Origin: Cheilinus undulatus
Taxonomy: Eukaryota; Chordata; Actinopteri; Labriformes; Labridae
Length of the DNA: 64,000 nucleotides
Assembly (NCBI RefSeq): GCF_018320785.1
Contig: NC_054886.1
Location: 1,491,177-1,555,176, forward strand
Direction: 5' to 3'
Part shown: positions 48,648 to 58,870 of the stretch, piece after piece
How positions within the stretch are numbered: position 1 is the stretch's first letter
Layout of the letters: every line of letters starts with the position of its first letter
The notes under the pieces: model-generated
What the model saw: the letters and a program-made list of their open reading frames with translations, nothing else
Database searches by the model: none
Told to the model about the DNA's origin: nothing
Program-made: the position numbers and the translations under genes

Positions 48648-49002
48648 TGTCATGATCTCAGCGGTTTTCCCATCCCTAGTGTGTGTTGTCTGTTGTTTGT
48701 CTGTATGTGTGGTAATCAAACACACCTGCTGCCACCTTTGTTGCCAATCCTGCTGCACACCTGAGACCCATCCACCAATCAAGCTCCTGCAGTATATATA
48801 CCCGGTTCTTCACCTCAGTCTTCACCTGATTGTTCAGTTTCACCATGTGGATCACCACTCACCTGGATCAAGGGTGTTTCCCCCGCCCGGCCAAGCGCTC
48901 CGTTCAAGCTGACCACCACGACTTCCAATAACTCCTCCATCATTCGTCACAATAAACATCTTGGAATGTTCATTAGTTTCTGTTTTTGGGTTCTAGAACT
49001 CA
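48648..49002 (+). repeat. Probable 5' LTR of the gypsy element
   Basis: Starts TGTCATGATCTC, includes a TATATATA box at about 48,793-48,800 and an AATAAA at about 48,951, and ends ...TCTAGAACTCA about 28 bp before the gag start codon. Without a second LTR for comparison, the limits are inferred. Confidence 0.6.
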
Positions 49003-49030
49003 ACAGACTTGACAGAACAATCAGGCCAGA

Positions 49031-51290
49031 ATGGACCCAACAGATTCAGTTGCTGGCAATCTACAGACTGCAATCTCCAACCAAGGAAAACTACTGGGAC
49101 AACATGAACACGCTCTTCTAACTCTTTCAGACAACAACCAAGCTCTGGTAAACCAAATTACAAAGTTAACTCAACAAGTTGCCTTATTAATCGCTCATCT
49201 CACCCAACCAGCTCCAGCTGCACAGCCTGTCCAGCCTACACCTCCCCCACCACCTCCTCAGTCCAGAGAATCCTATGTTCCAGACCCAGAACCACTCTCA
49301 GGGGATTTGGGCAAATGCAGGGGCTTCCTTCTCCAGTGCTTATTGGTGTTAAACCAGCGGTCACAGACCTTACCTTTGGATCAGTTCACGGTACAGCATT
49401 TTATGGGTTTATTGAGAGGAAGGGCTTTGGCATGGGCAGAAGCAGTTAATTCTAGCCAGCCTCTTGTAAATCTGTCAGTGGAAGAGTTCACTGCTAGGGG
49501 TGTGACGAGACGAGACGAGACAAGATTTAGGCCCATGAGACACGAGACAAGATTTTACATCTTTTTAAATTTTTGGAGAAAAAAAAAATACATAGGTGGA
49601 TGATATGTCCTTTATACAACTGAAAGTGATAATTGCAAAGCATTCAGGTCTATTCAAAAATGTTTAAACTAACTCCTGTTGTAATGAAAAGGCTATCAAT
49701 GCTTCCAAAAAAGTATGTCTTGTCTAACTCTGACTCAAACTGTATAGTTTAATGTTCTTCAAATCAAACCTTTCATTTTAAGTCTACAAAATTGTTAATT
49801 TTCTATGTACTCATCGCTACAATTACAGTAACTATATTTAATATTATATTTAATTACATATAATAAAAGCATTTAGATTATTTTGAAAGTACTTTAGGCA
49901 CTGTTTACAGACTGAAATATAAAGAGCTGCATCAGTAAAATTAAACTATTTTTCATCCTATTTCGGTACATCCATATGTAAAACACTCAAAAGAAATATT
50001 TCTGTCAATAAAACGTTTGCTGGAATTTAGAGAAATAGATCACTCTATCCTGCTGTGATCTTTTTTTTCTCATATCAGCATTGACAGTGTTGGACATGAT
50101 GCACAGATGCATCAAATGTGTGTGTGCATTGGTGAGTGAATGTGTGTCTGCTCTGTTTGCGGTCAGACAAACAGGGTGCATTTAACTGGAGCTAGAACTT
50201 CTCTTTTTGGAGCTAACAGTGGACTCTATGGTGCTCTTACAGAGTTTGTTTTGCTAAGTTTACTGCAGCTACTCATGTTAAGCTTCTAACTGGTGATACC
50301 CGCAGCCAACAGCTGATAGATGTGTGACTGACAGATGGTGAGACGAGAAGGAGGCATGACGATGCAGCGACTCAAAGTCACAAATAGCGGCACTAAAAGC
50401 GAGTCTGCGCGGATACACGAGCTAAATAAAAGCTGTATTCTCCTCATAGAGACTGCACAAGTTACCAGCAGCAGCATCTCATCATTTTGGACCGTTAAGA
50501 TGAGCTCATTATGCATAGACAGATCATGTGCGGCCCCACGTAGCGGGGGGGGGGGGCATTTTTAAAGAGTCCAGGGCTGATCTATCATAACTTCCAGTTT
50601 GGTATTTTTTTTTTCTGTAAGGACAGCTGCTGCTCCTACTGTCTGCGCAATATTGATCTTGTATTTTTCTATTGATTTTTTCCGCGAAGAGAAATCTCAT
50701 GGCGTTTTGATCTTGTGAAATCTCAGGCACGAGATCTCGTCACACCCCTCCCTATTCACTGCTAAAATGAAATTTTTTTTTTGACCGCCCTGACCATTGT
50801 GGAAATGCTACTAGACAGTTTTTGAAACTCTGCCAGGGATCTATAAGTGTGGCTGATTTCTCTGTGGAGTTTAGGCCTCTGGCTGCTGATTCTAAGTTGA
50901 ATGATGACGCACTACTAGGAGTTTTTGTGAAGGGAATTAATGAGAATTTAAAGGATGAATTGGCTACTCGAGATGAACCTGCTGACCTTGACTCACTTGT
51001 TTCCTTAGTAATAAGGATTGATAACTGCCTGCGCAAGAGGCGCAGGGGGAAAGCTGGGGGGTCCCACCAATCACTAACTTCTGGCCTCTCACCGTGGTAC
51101 CTCTCAAAGACTGGAATTCATGCCTCCTTTGTTACCCAAGTTTCATCTCCCACCACGGACGAGGAACCTATGGAAGTGGGTCATGCACGCCTGTCCCCAG
51201 CTGAGTGACTCCACACGTTGAGTGCTGGTGAGTGCCTTTACTGTGGAAAATCTGGTCATTTTAAAGCTATCGACCCATTCGGCCAAAAGA
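49031..51290 (+). pseudogene. gypsy gag, interrupted
   Basis: Codons from 49,031 give a short N-terminal coiled coil, a Pro-rich linker, then the capsid-like domain of Sushi-type Gag (PEPLSGDLGKCRGFLLQC, MGLLRGRALAWAEA). The frame is cut at 49,494 by a hAT-like insertion and resumes at 50,763 with the C-terminal capsid part (SVADFSVEFRPLAADSKLND, then RIDNCLRKRRR). A zinc-knuckle-like stretch follows near 51,235 (CLYCGKSGHF), but the final Cys is absent. A TGA ends the frame at 51,206-51,208. Confidence 0.75.
49495..50754. mobile_element. hAT-like non-autonomous element in gypsy gag
   Basis: The ends are TAGGGGTGTGACGAGA on the left and, by reverse complement, TAGGGAGGGGTGTGACGAGA on the right (four extra bases). 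It is flanked by a perfect 8-bp target duplication TTCACTGC at 49,487-49,494 and 50,755-50,762. A G run (50,545-50,554) and poly-T stretches occur inside. The interior frames are short and overlap on both strands, and no transposase is recognised. Confidence 0.88.
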
Positions 51291-51398
51291 CCTGGCTCAT
51301 CAGTAGTCATGGGGTTATTTATGAGCCAAACTATTTCCTCAGCCCCAGCCAAACCTAGGATGCAGATCCAAGCTACCCTTTGACATGAACTATTTTCC

Positions 51399-51820
51399 TT
51401 GCCCCTCCTAGCTCTGATTGATTCTCGTGCAGAAGAGGGTTTTATTGATAAAGAGTGCAGTATTCCCCTGGTTCAGCTGGATTGTCCACCCACTGCCAGT
51501 ACCCTCAATGGTAATTTTTTGGCTTGTGTTACTCATCGCACCACTCCAGTGTCCCTAGCACTGTCTGGCAGACACAGAGAGTGTTGAATTTTACGTGATC
51601 TCCTCCCCTGAAACACCTTTAGTTCTGAGCCACCCCTGGTTGAAAACACATACTGCCCACATTGATTGGAGTGTTGGAAAAATTATAAGCTGGAGTTCCT
51701 TCTTCCACTCAGCCTGTCTACAATCTGCTCTACCTCCTGCAGAGGTCAGTGTTGCCCAACCCAGCCATGAGACTCCTGATCTGTCTACGATTCCTGTAGA
51801 GTATCATGACTTAAATTAAG
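51399..51820 (+). pseudogene. gypsy protease region
   Basis: The region reads LLALIDSRAEEGFIDKE and later TPLVLSHPWLKTH. The aspartic protease active-site triplet, normally Asp-Ser-Gly, is Asp-Ser-Arg here, and a stop near 51,585 shifts the remainder to another frame. Inactive. Confidence 0.7.
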
Positions 51821-51939
51821 TGTTTAGGAAGGACTTAGCCCTCACCCTGCCTCCTCATCACCCCCATGATTGTGGTATAGATCTTCTCCCTGGGGCCCCA
51901 CTTCCCACAAGTAGGCTCTACAATCTATCACGTCCTGAG

Positions 51940-52573
51940 AGGGAGGCAATGGAGTAATATATATAAAAGACTCACTGTAATCACAGTGCATCCCTGTATT
52001 GATTACAGAGGTTAATATTACCATCAAAAACAAATACCCTCTCCCCTAACTCAACTCTGCTTTTGAGCCTCTCCATGGTGCCACAGTCTTCACCAAGTTG
52101 GACCTCAGAAAGGCTTACCACCTGGTTAGAATAAGAGAGGGGGATAAATGGAAGATGGCCTTCAACACACCACTTGGACACTTTGAATACCTGGTAATGC
52201 CTTTTGGCCTTACAAATGCCCCTGCAGTTTTTCAAGCTCTTGTCAATGATGTACTAAGGGACCACATCAACCGTTTTATTTTTGTGTACTTAGATGACAT
52301 CCTTATTTTCTCCAAGAACATGTCTGACCACATCTCTCATGTCCGCCAGGTTCTCCAAAGGCGTTTGGAGAATAAACTCTATGTGAAGGTTGAGAAGTGT
52401 CAGTTCCACACCAGTTCCACAAGCTTCCTAGGCTACATCATTGAAAGTGGACAGGTGAAGCTAGACCCTGAGATGATCAGAGTGGTGGCAGAATGGCCAG
52501 AACCCACCAACCAGAAATGGCTTTGTTTTTTGGGTGTTGCTAATTTCTGTCATTGCTTCATCAGGTTTTACAG
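51940..52573 (+). pseudogene. gypsy reverse transcriptase region
   Basis: Recognisable blocks are CIDYRGLN-like codons near 52,000, [13 protein letters not shown] near 52,097, [13 protein letters not shown] near 52,196 and the catalytic YLDDILIFS near 52,290 (the Asp pair is intact). The stretch between the acidic start (EREAMEEYI) and CIDYRG is deleted, removing the first fingers motifs. The frame ends at the second hAT-type insertion. Confidence 0.78.
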
Positions 52574-54400
52574 TAGGGTGACCAGATGTCCCGCTTTGTG
52601 CGGGACAGTCACACATTTCCATTACTTTTCAATTGAGAAGTTGTCCTGCATTGTTATTGACAGTCAGGCTCCAGTTTTGAAATACATGTTTTACTGGGAA
52701 TCTGGCATTTATCAAATGGCTGTGTGGAGAAAGCAGTGAGGGCTGTCATCAGGAGGCGGGGCGGGCTGTTTGATCATGTCAATCAAACTGGACGTGGACG
52801 CAGGTTAAGGGTGCACCCACCAACAATAAACAAAGCAAATTAGGTCAGAACGGCACGTGCATGCAGCACAAGACATGGAGGAAAGGGAGGAAAACACGAC
52901 CTCTACGGCTAAGAAAAGGAAATGCGGCTGCAACAAAGACTGGGAAACTATCTATTCCTGGGTGAAACCACTGCAAGGCGAGTCTGGTAAAGATTTGTGT
53001 GAAGTTTGCTTGAGTCCTTTTTCCATTTCACACAGAGGTGAATACAACGTGAAATGACACAAACAATGCGAGACTCATAAAAAATGTGTTGCTCAAAAGG
53101 AGGCTTCCCAGTCCACGGATATGTTCCTGCTAAAACCCAAACAAGATTCCAACACAGATAAGGTAACAGCAGCTAAACTAACTAGCATGTACCACACTGT
53201 GAAACACTCCCTATCATACCGGTCAGAAGACTGTGGTAATAAGCTAACATCGACCATGTTTCCAGACTCTGAGACTGCAAAGAAAATGTCATGTGGTCGT
53301 ACAAAGGCAGCATCCATAGTTACAGATGTGCTTGCACCTGCCTCTGTGGAGAGTTGTTTGAGAGAATTAAAAAAGCCAGTGGTTCAAGTACTCCCAAGTG
53401 ATTAAAAAAAAAAAGTCCACACGCCATTTTTTTCAGTGGCTTCAGATGCTTGTAATCACGAAAGTACATTGTCTGTGTGGGCCTGGCCTGTCTGCAGTTG
53501 TTGCTATGACGGAGAAAACTGAAAGACTTTTGATGGACAAAACTTAAAAAAAATTCACCCAGGTGCTCTCCTTGGTGCTGGAAGAGCATTAATTGTGCTA
53601 ATATGATGGACAAAACTGAAAATAAAAACATCTTATTGAATATAAGTTTTGGTTCCTCTTGACCAGTTTTGATTTGTATTTCTGGTTTTATTTATTTTCA
53701 TTATTTTATGTAGTGCCTAATTTTATACCCAGTGGTGCCTTTAGTTGGCATTGTCCAGTAAATGTAGATAATTTTCAAATGCATTTCTTTTGTGTAGTTA
53801 ATCTATGTGATTCTGAGCTGAGTGAGTTTTGTTCAGATAACCAGCCTATGTAGCCTACTACAGTACATGTAGCCTAATCCAGCACAAGTTCTACTTGAGT
53901 ATGTGTTTCAGTATATTTTTCTACTAGAACAAACACTTTAATGTGGTGTTTGGAGTTGTGCTGGGGTTGTGTTGTTTCTCTCTGTTGTTGGAGAAAATAC
54001 AGGAAAGCCATACCCTTTTAAAGCACATTAAAGTACTATACTTGAAAGAACAAATGTAGCCTTGACTGTCTATTCTGTTTAATTGTACATAGTCAGGTGT
54101 GTTAACTTAAGGGGCACTGTGAAATAGCATGTAAGCTCCATGCTTACTAATTTTTCTTACATGAGAGAACTTGGGAAAGTTGTATTTAAATAAGATATGT
54201 TTGTTAAGTTTTTATTTGTAGTCTGTTATGTGCTACTGAATCAAACAGATGGCAAAGCATAGTAATGTTATAAACTAAGGGGCAGAATAGATTTTTTTTT
54301 TAAGTTATTTTAGACTACCTTGATGCATTGGTATCCCACATTGTCCCACACAAATGTAGTCTTTTTCCCACATCTGGTGAATTGGGATCTGGTCACTCTA
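52574..54400. mobile_element. hAT-like element in gypsy pol with transposase N-terminus
   Basis: The ends are TAGGGTGACCAGATGTCCCG on the left and TAGAGTGACCAGATCCCAAT on the right (reverse complement). Flanks are TTTTACAG (52,566-52,573) and GATTACAG (54,401-54,408), six of eight bases equal, which would be an aged 8-bp duplication. Removing the insert rejoins the reverse transcriptase and RNase H codons. The element holds a partial transposase gene (52,857-53,390). Confidence 0.78.
52857..53390 (+). pseudogene. Truncated hAT-like transposase (zinc-finger N-terminus)
   Basis: The frame starts near 52,875 (MEEREENTTSTAKKRKCGCN) and gives DLCEVCLSPFSISHRGEYNV, a BED/TTF-type finger opening. 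A TGA at 53,055-53,057 interrupts before the His pair (HKQCETHKK) and the sequence continues in frame to about 53,360. The catalytic and dimerisation domains are absent, so the element depends on others. Confidence 0.65.
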
Positions 54401-54960
54401 GATTACAGCAGAGTCGCAGCTCCCTTGACATGCCTTACCTCATCAGCTCTTCAGTTCTCCTGGACCCCAGAGGCCAGACAAGCCTTTAAAAAGTTAAAGA
54501 AGCTCTTCACATCTGCACCCATCCTGGTTCAACCAGAACCCTCCAGCCAAGTTGTCATTGAGGTGGATGCCTCTGACACGAGGGTGGGAGCTGTTCTCTC
54601 ACAGCATTCTGATTCTGACCAAAAGCTTCATCCCTCAGCCTTTTTCTTTCGACACCTGTCTCCAGCAGAACATTATTATGATGTTGGCAACAGAGAGCTC
54701 CTCAAGGTCAAGCTTGCATTGGAAGAGCGGAGACACTGGTTGGAGGCAGCAGAACAACCCTTTGTAGTGTGAACCGATCACAAAAATCTATCCTACATTC
54801 AAACAGCCAAATATCTCAACTCCTGTCAAGCCCGTTGGACACAGTTTTTTGCCGGTTCAACTTTACACTCACCTAAAAACCTGGTTCCAGAAATATCATA
54901 CCTGACGCTCTCTCCTGCCAGCATGGTTCAGAAGAATCTCCTACCAATCCAGACACTACC
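54401..54960 (+). pseudogene. gypsy RNase H region
   Basis: From 54,409 the codons read [46 protein letters not shown] and [18 protein letters not shown], the usual order of the connection and RNase H domains. A TGA at 54,770-54,772 stands where a conserved Trp is usual (before TDHKNLSY-like codons). Confidence 0.78.
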
Positions 54961-54989
54961 CTTCCTCCAACCTGTGTAGTGGCAGCTGT

Positions 54990-56245
54990 TTGCTGGGAGA
55001 TCGAATCAGTGGTGAGAGAAGCCCAACAAACTCAACCAATCCAGGTGGTGGTCCGCCTAATTGCCTGTTTGTTCCAGACTTAGCTTGTTCTCAGGTTCTC
55101 CAGTGGGGAAAATGTTCTCATTTGGCCTGTCATCCTAGTATGAGTCGCACCTTGTCCCTCCTCAAGAGACACTTCTGGTGGCCCACCATGGATGCAGATA
55201 GCCGTGCTTTCGTCTCAGCCTGTTCAATTTGTGCCCAAGGGAAATCTTCTCATCGTCCTCCAGCTGGCCTATTACAACCCCTCCCTGTCTCAGGTCGCCC
55301 ATGGTCTCACATTGCCCTGGATTTTGTCACTGGCCTACCCACAGCCAAAGGTAACTCAGTCATTCTAACCATTGTTGTCCGTTTCTCCAAAGTAGTACAC
55401 TTTGTAGCATTACCCAAGCTCTCAACAGTCCAGGAAACCGCTGACCTCCTTGTGCTCCATGTCTTCCATCTTCATGGCATTCCACTGGATATCGTCTCAA
55501 ATGGAGGCCCTCAGTTCACATCCCAGGTATGGAAAGCATTCTGTCAAGCTCTTGGTGCAAGTCTTTTGTCTGGTTTTCACCCTCAGACCAATGGCCAGAC
55601 GGAAAGGGCAAACCAAGACCTGGAAGCAGCTTTGGGGTGTATGGCAGCCACAAACTCTGGCACTTGGAGTTCCCATCTCACCTGGATAGAATACACCCAC
55701 AACTCCTTCACCAGCTCTGCCACAGGTCTGTCACCATTTGAAACCTCTTTGGGTTATAAACCACCTTTTTCCCCCTCCAGGAAGGAGAAATAGCGGTCCC
55801 TTCAGTTCAGACACACCTGCGTCGCTGCCGTAAAATCTGGAAAGACACTCGCTCTGCTCCTCTCCACACTGTTGACCAGAACCGGCTCATTGCTGACCGC
55901 CATCGGACCCTGGCCCCAGAATATAAACCAGGCCAGAAAGTTTGGTTGTCTTCAAAAAATGTCCCTCTCAAGACAGAATCCAAGAAACTATAATCCTGTT
56001 ATATTGGCCCCTTTATCATCGACAAGATCATCAATCCCTCTGCTGGTAAGTTAAAGTTACCCAAATCTATGAGAATCCATCCCATATTCCATGTGTCACA
56101 GTTGAGTGTCTTCCATCCCTCTCTGCCCTCCTTCCTACCCCCCCCCCTCGCTCTTTCATTCTGGACACCAGGCTCATCAAGGAGTTTCAGCAGACACACC
56201 CAGACAAGCCTGGGAGGTCGCCAGGAGGCTCCCATTCAGAGGGGG
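54990..56245 (+). pseudogene. gypsy integrase, chromodomain deleted
   Basis: The zinc-binding H2C2 motif is visible (HLACHP and CSICAQGK). In the catalytic core the first Asp (ALDFVTGLP) and the Glu ([10 protein letters not shown]) are present, but the second Asp motif reads IVSNGGPQF, with Asn in place of Asp. A stop falls at 55,791 and one or more shifts follow. After [12 protein letters not shown] the sequence passes through a C run straight into [17 protein letters not shown], the normal C-terminal tail, so the chromodomain expected between them is missing. Confidence 0.8.
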
Positions 56246-56959
56246 GTAAAAGGAACAAAGGAACATATTTCTGGAACTTAAACATTCAACTGTAGCATCA
56301 CATGTCCCACACAGAAAGGGAGTGGACTCTGCTTTCAGTGAGTAGAGGATTTCCAACCTGAGATGTTAAGTGTCCATCACTTTGGGATCAGGCGAGGGCA
56401 GAGTTGGTTGATCTGGGCTCTTGACTGTACTTGGCTCCAAGGAGGAGTTGGGCCTGGTGTTCGCAGCTCTGGTTACGCAAATTCCATGCCATCTGCCCAC
56501 TCCAGTAACCACATTGTCCTTTCTGAATTACTTTCAAAAACAATTAAACACGCTTATAAAAACCTGCACTGAGTTAAACACAATGAAAAAACAGGGCTAA
56601 GTGGGAGCTCACATGAAACACTCCTTACTCCACTGCAGGCAAACCAGGCCCCCTCTTTTTCAACTTTTAATTCCTTTTGCAAAATAAATCTGGTCATTTT
56701 GTGACCTGGGTTATATGTGTTTACATCATGACACTAACACCTAGTCCTACTATAAAATGCTTTCTGTAATCATGTCTAGAACCAGGTTGATCATAAGTAG
56801 TCTGTAGGCCAACACTGTCTACCTCTCATCATCTGCTGATTTTCTCTCCCTCTGTCTCTCTTAATCATCTGCAGCTGTCTGTCTGAAAAGATTAAGTTAA
56901 CATACAACTGCACGTTTAATATTAGCGTCAATGATAAAGAAATGCTGCCTCAGTAACAT
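56246..56959. other. Sequence after the gypsy element, unassigned
   Basis: No 3' LTR matching 48,648-49,002 is seen. The frame 56,363-56,572 has no domain. This may be 3' untranslated sequence of the element or an insertion that replaced the LTR. Confidence 0.35.
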
Positions 56960-57330
56960 TATCTACTTCCTCCAAGTCTTCCTCAAAAGTTTTACCTCAA
57001 TAAACCCCCCTAAAAGCGACTTGATTCAGTGTACGGTGGAAGTTTGTCAGGAACTATTCAAAATAAAAGCATTCTGTACAAGTGAACAGAGTTTCTCTAC
57101 TGAAATGCTAAACCGGGCTTTTACTTTGAAAAGCACAAACCAGAAAAGCATTCATACGGTGTTTATCTTTCCTGTAACATATTCAACCAGTGTGGAGACA
57201 GAAAGTTTCACTAATAGATCTTTAGAGAACAACTTTATAAAACAGGCGCATTTAAGCTTGTGGCCTTCCTCAGGGTTATCAAGAAACACATTGTAAACAT
57301 ATTCTATGTGCATATTTGCCACAACGATTA
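56960..57330 (+). repeat. 370-bp block, copy 2
   Basis: Aligns with 46,970-47,340 in the same orientation. Confidence 0.65.
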
Positions 57331-57499
57331 TCATTTTCCTGTCTAATATGGTCCACAGCCACAATATGACTATTTATATAGTAATTTAATGCTGTCTAAG
57401 TTGCATCTTTGTGAATAAACAAAGATAAATACAACTGTTAATTCACATGTTCACATTTGTGTTCATGTACAGTATATATCCTGTGTATATCAATGTTCT

Positions 57500-57622
57500 T
57501 ATTTCATATATCGGCCGATATATTGGTTATCGGCCAATATATCGGATATCGGCTTTTTTTTTTTAGCCCCACAATATCGGTATCAGCATCAGCCCCAAAA
57601 ATCCTGTATCGGTCGGGCTCTA
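57500..57622. repeat. Terminal part of a hAT-like repeat rich in ATCGGCC
   Basis: It contains ATATCGGCCGATATATTGG, GGCCAATATATCGGATATCG and GTATCGGTCGGGCTCTA, alternating direct and inverted CCGATA units. Read from the right it starts TAGAGCCCGACCGATAC, like ends of a common fish hAT repeat. The other end was not located. Confidence 0.5.
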
Positions 57623-58239
57623 GCCTCAACAAAACTAAGTCATACGGCAGGGGACATTTATACGAATAGTTATATTTCTTGTTGTGAGGCAACATAGCAT
57701 AATAAAGAAAAAGACCAGTTACCTGTCCAGGAGAGAAGTAGTCAGCCCTGCATCTGAAATGAAACTTTTCAGCTCCCGGGCTTCCTCAGATGGCATGCTG
57801 CGCCGATATTTACTCTAGTTTTATTTCCTGCTCAGTCCTCTTCTCTCCAAGTGTTTGCAGTGTGTAAGTCGTGTTACTGACTGAGCAAAAGAAAAAAACT
57901 AGAATATTGTCTCTGTTCCTTGAGTAACCACTGTCAGCCATCTTCAGCCATTATCAAAGCTGTTTACTTGTTCAGCGCATTCACGCAGGGAGAGCTCCTA
58001 AGCCCTGCCCCTCAACCAATCAGGATAGAGAAGTCAGGGGCTTATTTGATTGGTCGGTGATACCTGGAGCAGTGGAGAATTTTTGACTGCTGATTACTCA
58101 GGCAAATGGAAACGCAGAGATCGTGCAATAGTGCCATTTTACTCCTCTTATTAAGGGCTCTCTATTGACATACTAACATTTGATCTAAATAGAACACAAA
58201 AAAAATTTGCATTGGTTAGCAAATAGTTACCTATGGCAT
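57623..58239. other. Unassigned sequence
   Basis: No gene. A short stretch near 57,965-58,040 (CAACCAATCAGGATAG) looks like promoter or repeat debris but cannot be assigned. Confidence 0.35.
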
Positions 58240-58870
58240 CTTTAAGTATGAAAAGTCATGTATTGAATATATCGTGTTGAAATGGTACACATTATTTATT
58301 TTTTCTCTTTTGTAATACTTTTCTTGGCATTTGAAGGCCTTTTCTCCTGATATGTGTGATATTTCTCAAGAAAACATTAATTTTTACATTCAGAAATAAA
58401 TACATATATATATCTTTTATGTTTGGTATAGTTAACATGTACACATGACAGAAATTTGCTTCAATGGATTCTTGATCAAATCATTTAACTTTTATCAAAT
58501 CAAGATGCTATTGGATTAGCAAAACAAGAACAAAATTGCTGTATCATGTCATTACTATCCTTTAACTCTGAATTCACACTTTGTTCTATTTTGTTTATGA
58601 TGAAGATTCAGATTTTTTGCATTTCTAAATTTATGGTGAATAATCTTTCTTGGTGTGATGTCAACAGACTGAATAAAGATCATAATCAGCACAATGACTT
58701 CAGCAGCATTTTGTCCATGTTCATGTTGTAGTTTCAATAAAGAGATATTTCCACTGTTTTCCATATTTATCTAAAGTCTGTTTTTCTGGACTCAGAACTG
58801 CAGTGATCAGATCAGAGATCAAACCATGAATCACTGAGCAGTTCCCTAAAGCACAAATACAGAAGTTAAC
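58240..58870 (+). pseudogene. Orphan inverted copy of a GVIN 3' UTR
   Basis: On the plus strand this aligns, with many changes, to the minus strand of about 5,460 down to 4,720. Shared words in the same order include TTTAAGTAT, GTTGAAAT(G/A)GTACACA, ACATGACAGA, CTTGATCAAATCA, CAAGAACAA and GTGATCAGATCAGAG followed by ACCATGAAT. AATAAA signals occur near 58,672 and 58,735. No GVIN coding sequence lies upstream (lower coordinates), so the coding part has been lost or moved. Confidence 0.65.

Larger units (their letters stand above)
48648..56245 (+). mobile_element. Ty3/gypsy retrotransposon (Sushi-like), decayed, with two nested insertions
   Basis: The order is 5' LTR, gag, protease, reverse transcriptase, RNase H and integrase, all on the plus strand, as in the vertebrate Sushi-ichi group of Ty3/gypsy elements (related to mammalian RTL/PEG10 genes). 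Two hAT-type elements (49,495-50,754 and 52,574-54,400) split it. Stops, shifts, deletions and altered catalytic residues show it is inactive. A matching 3' LTR was not found after the integrase, so the right edge near 56,245 is uncertain. Confidence 0.85.
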
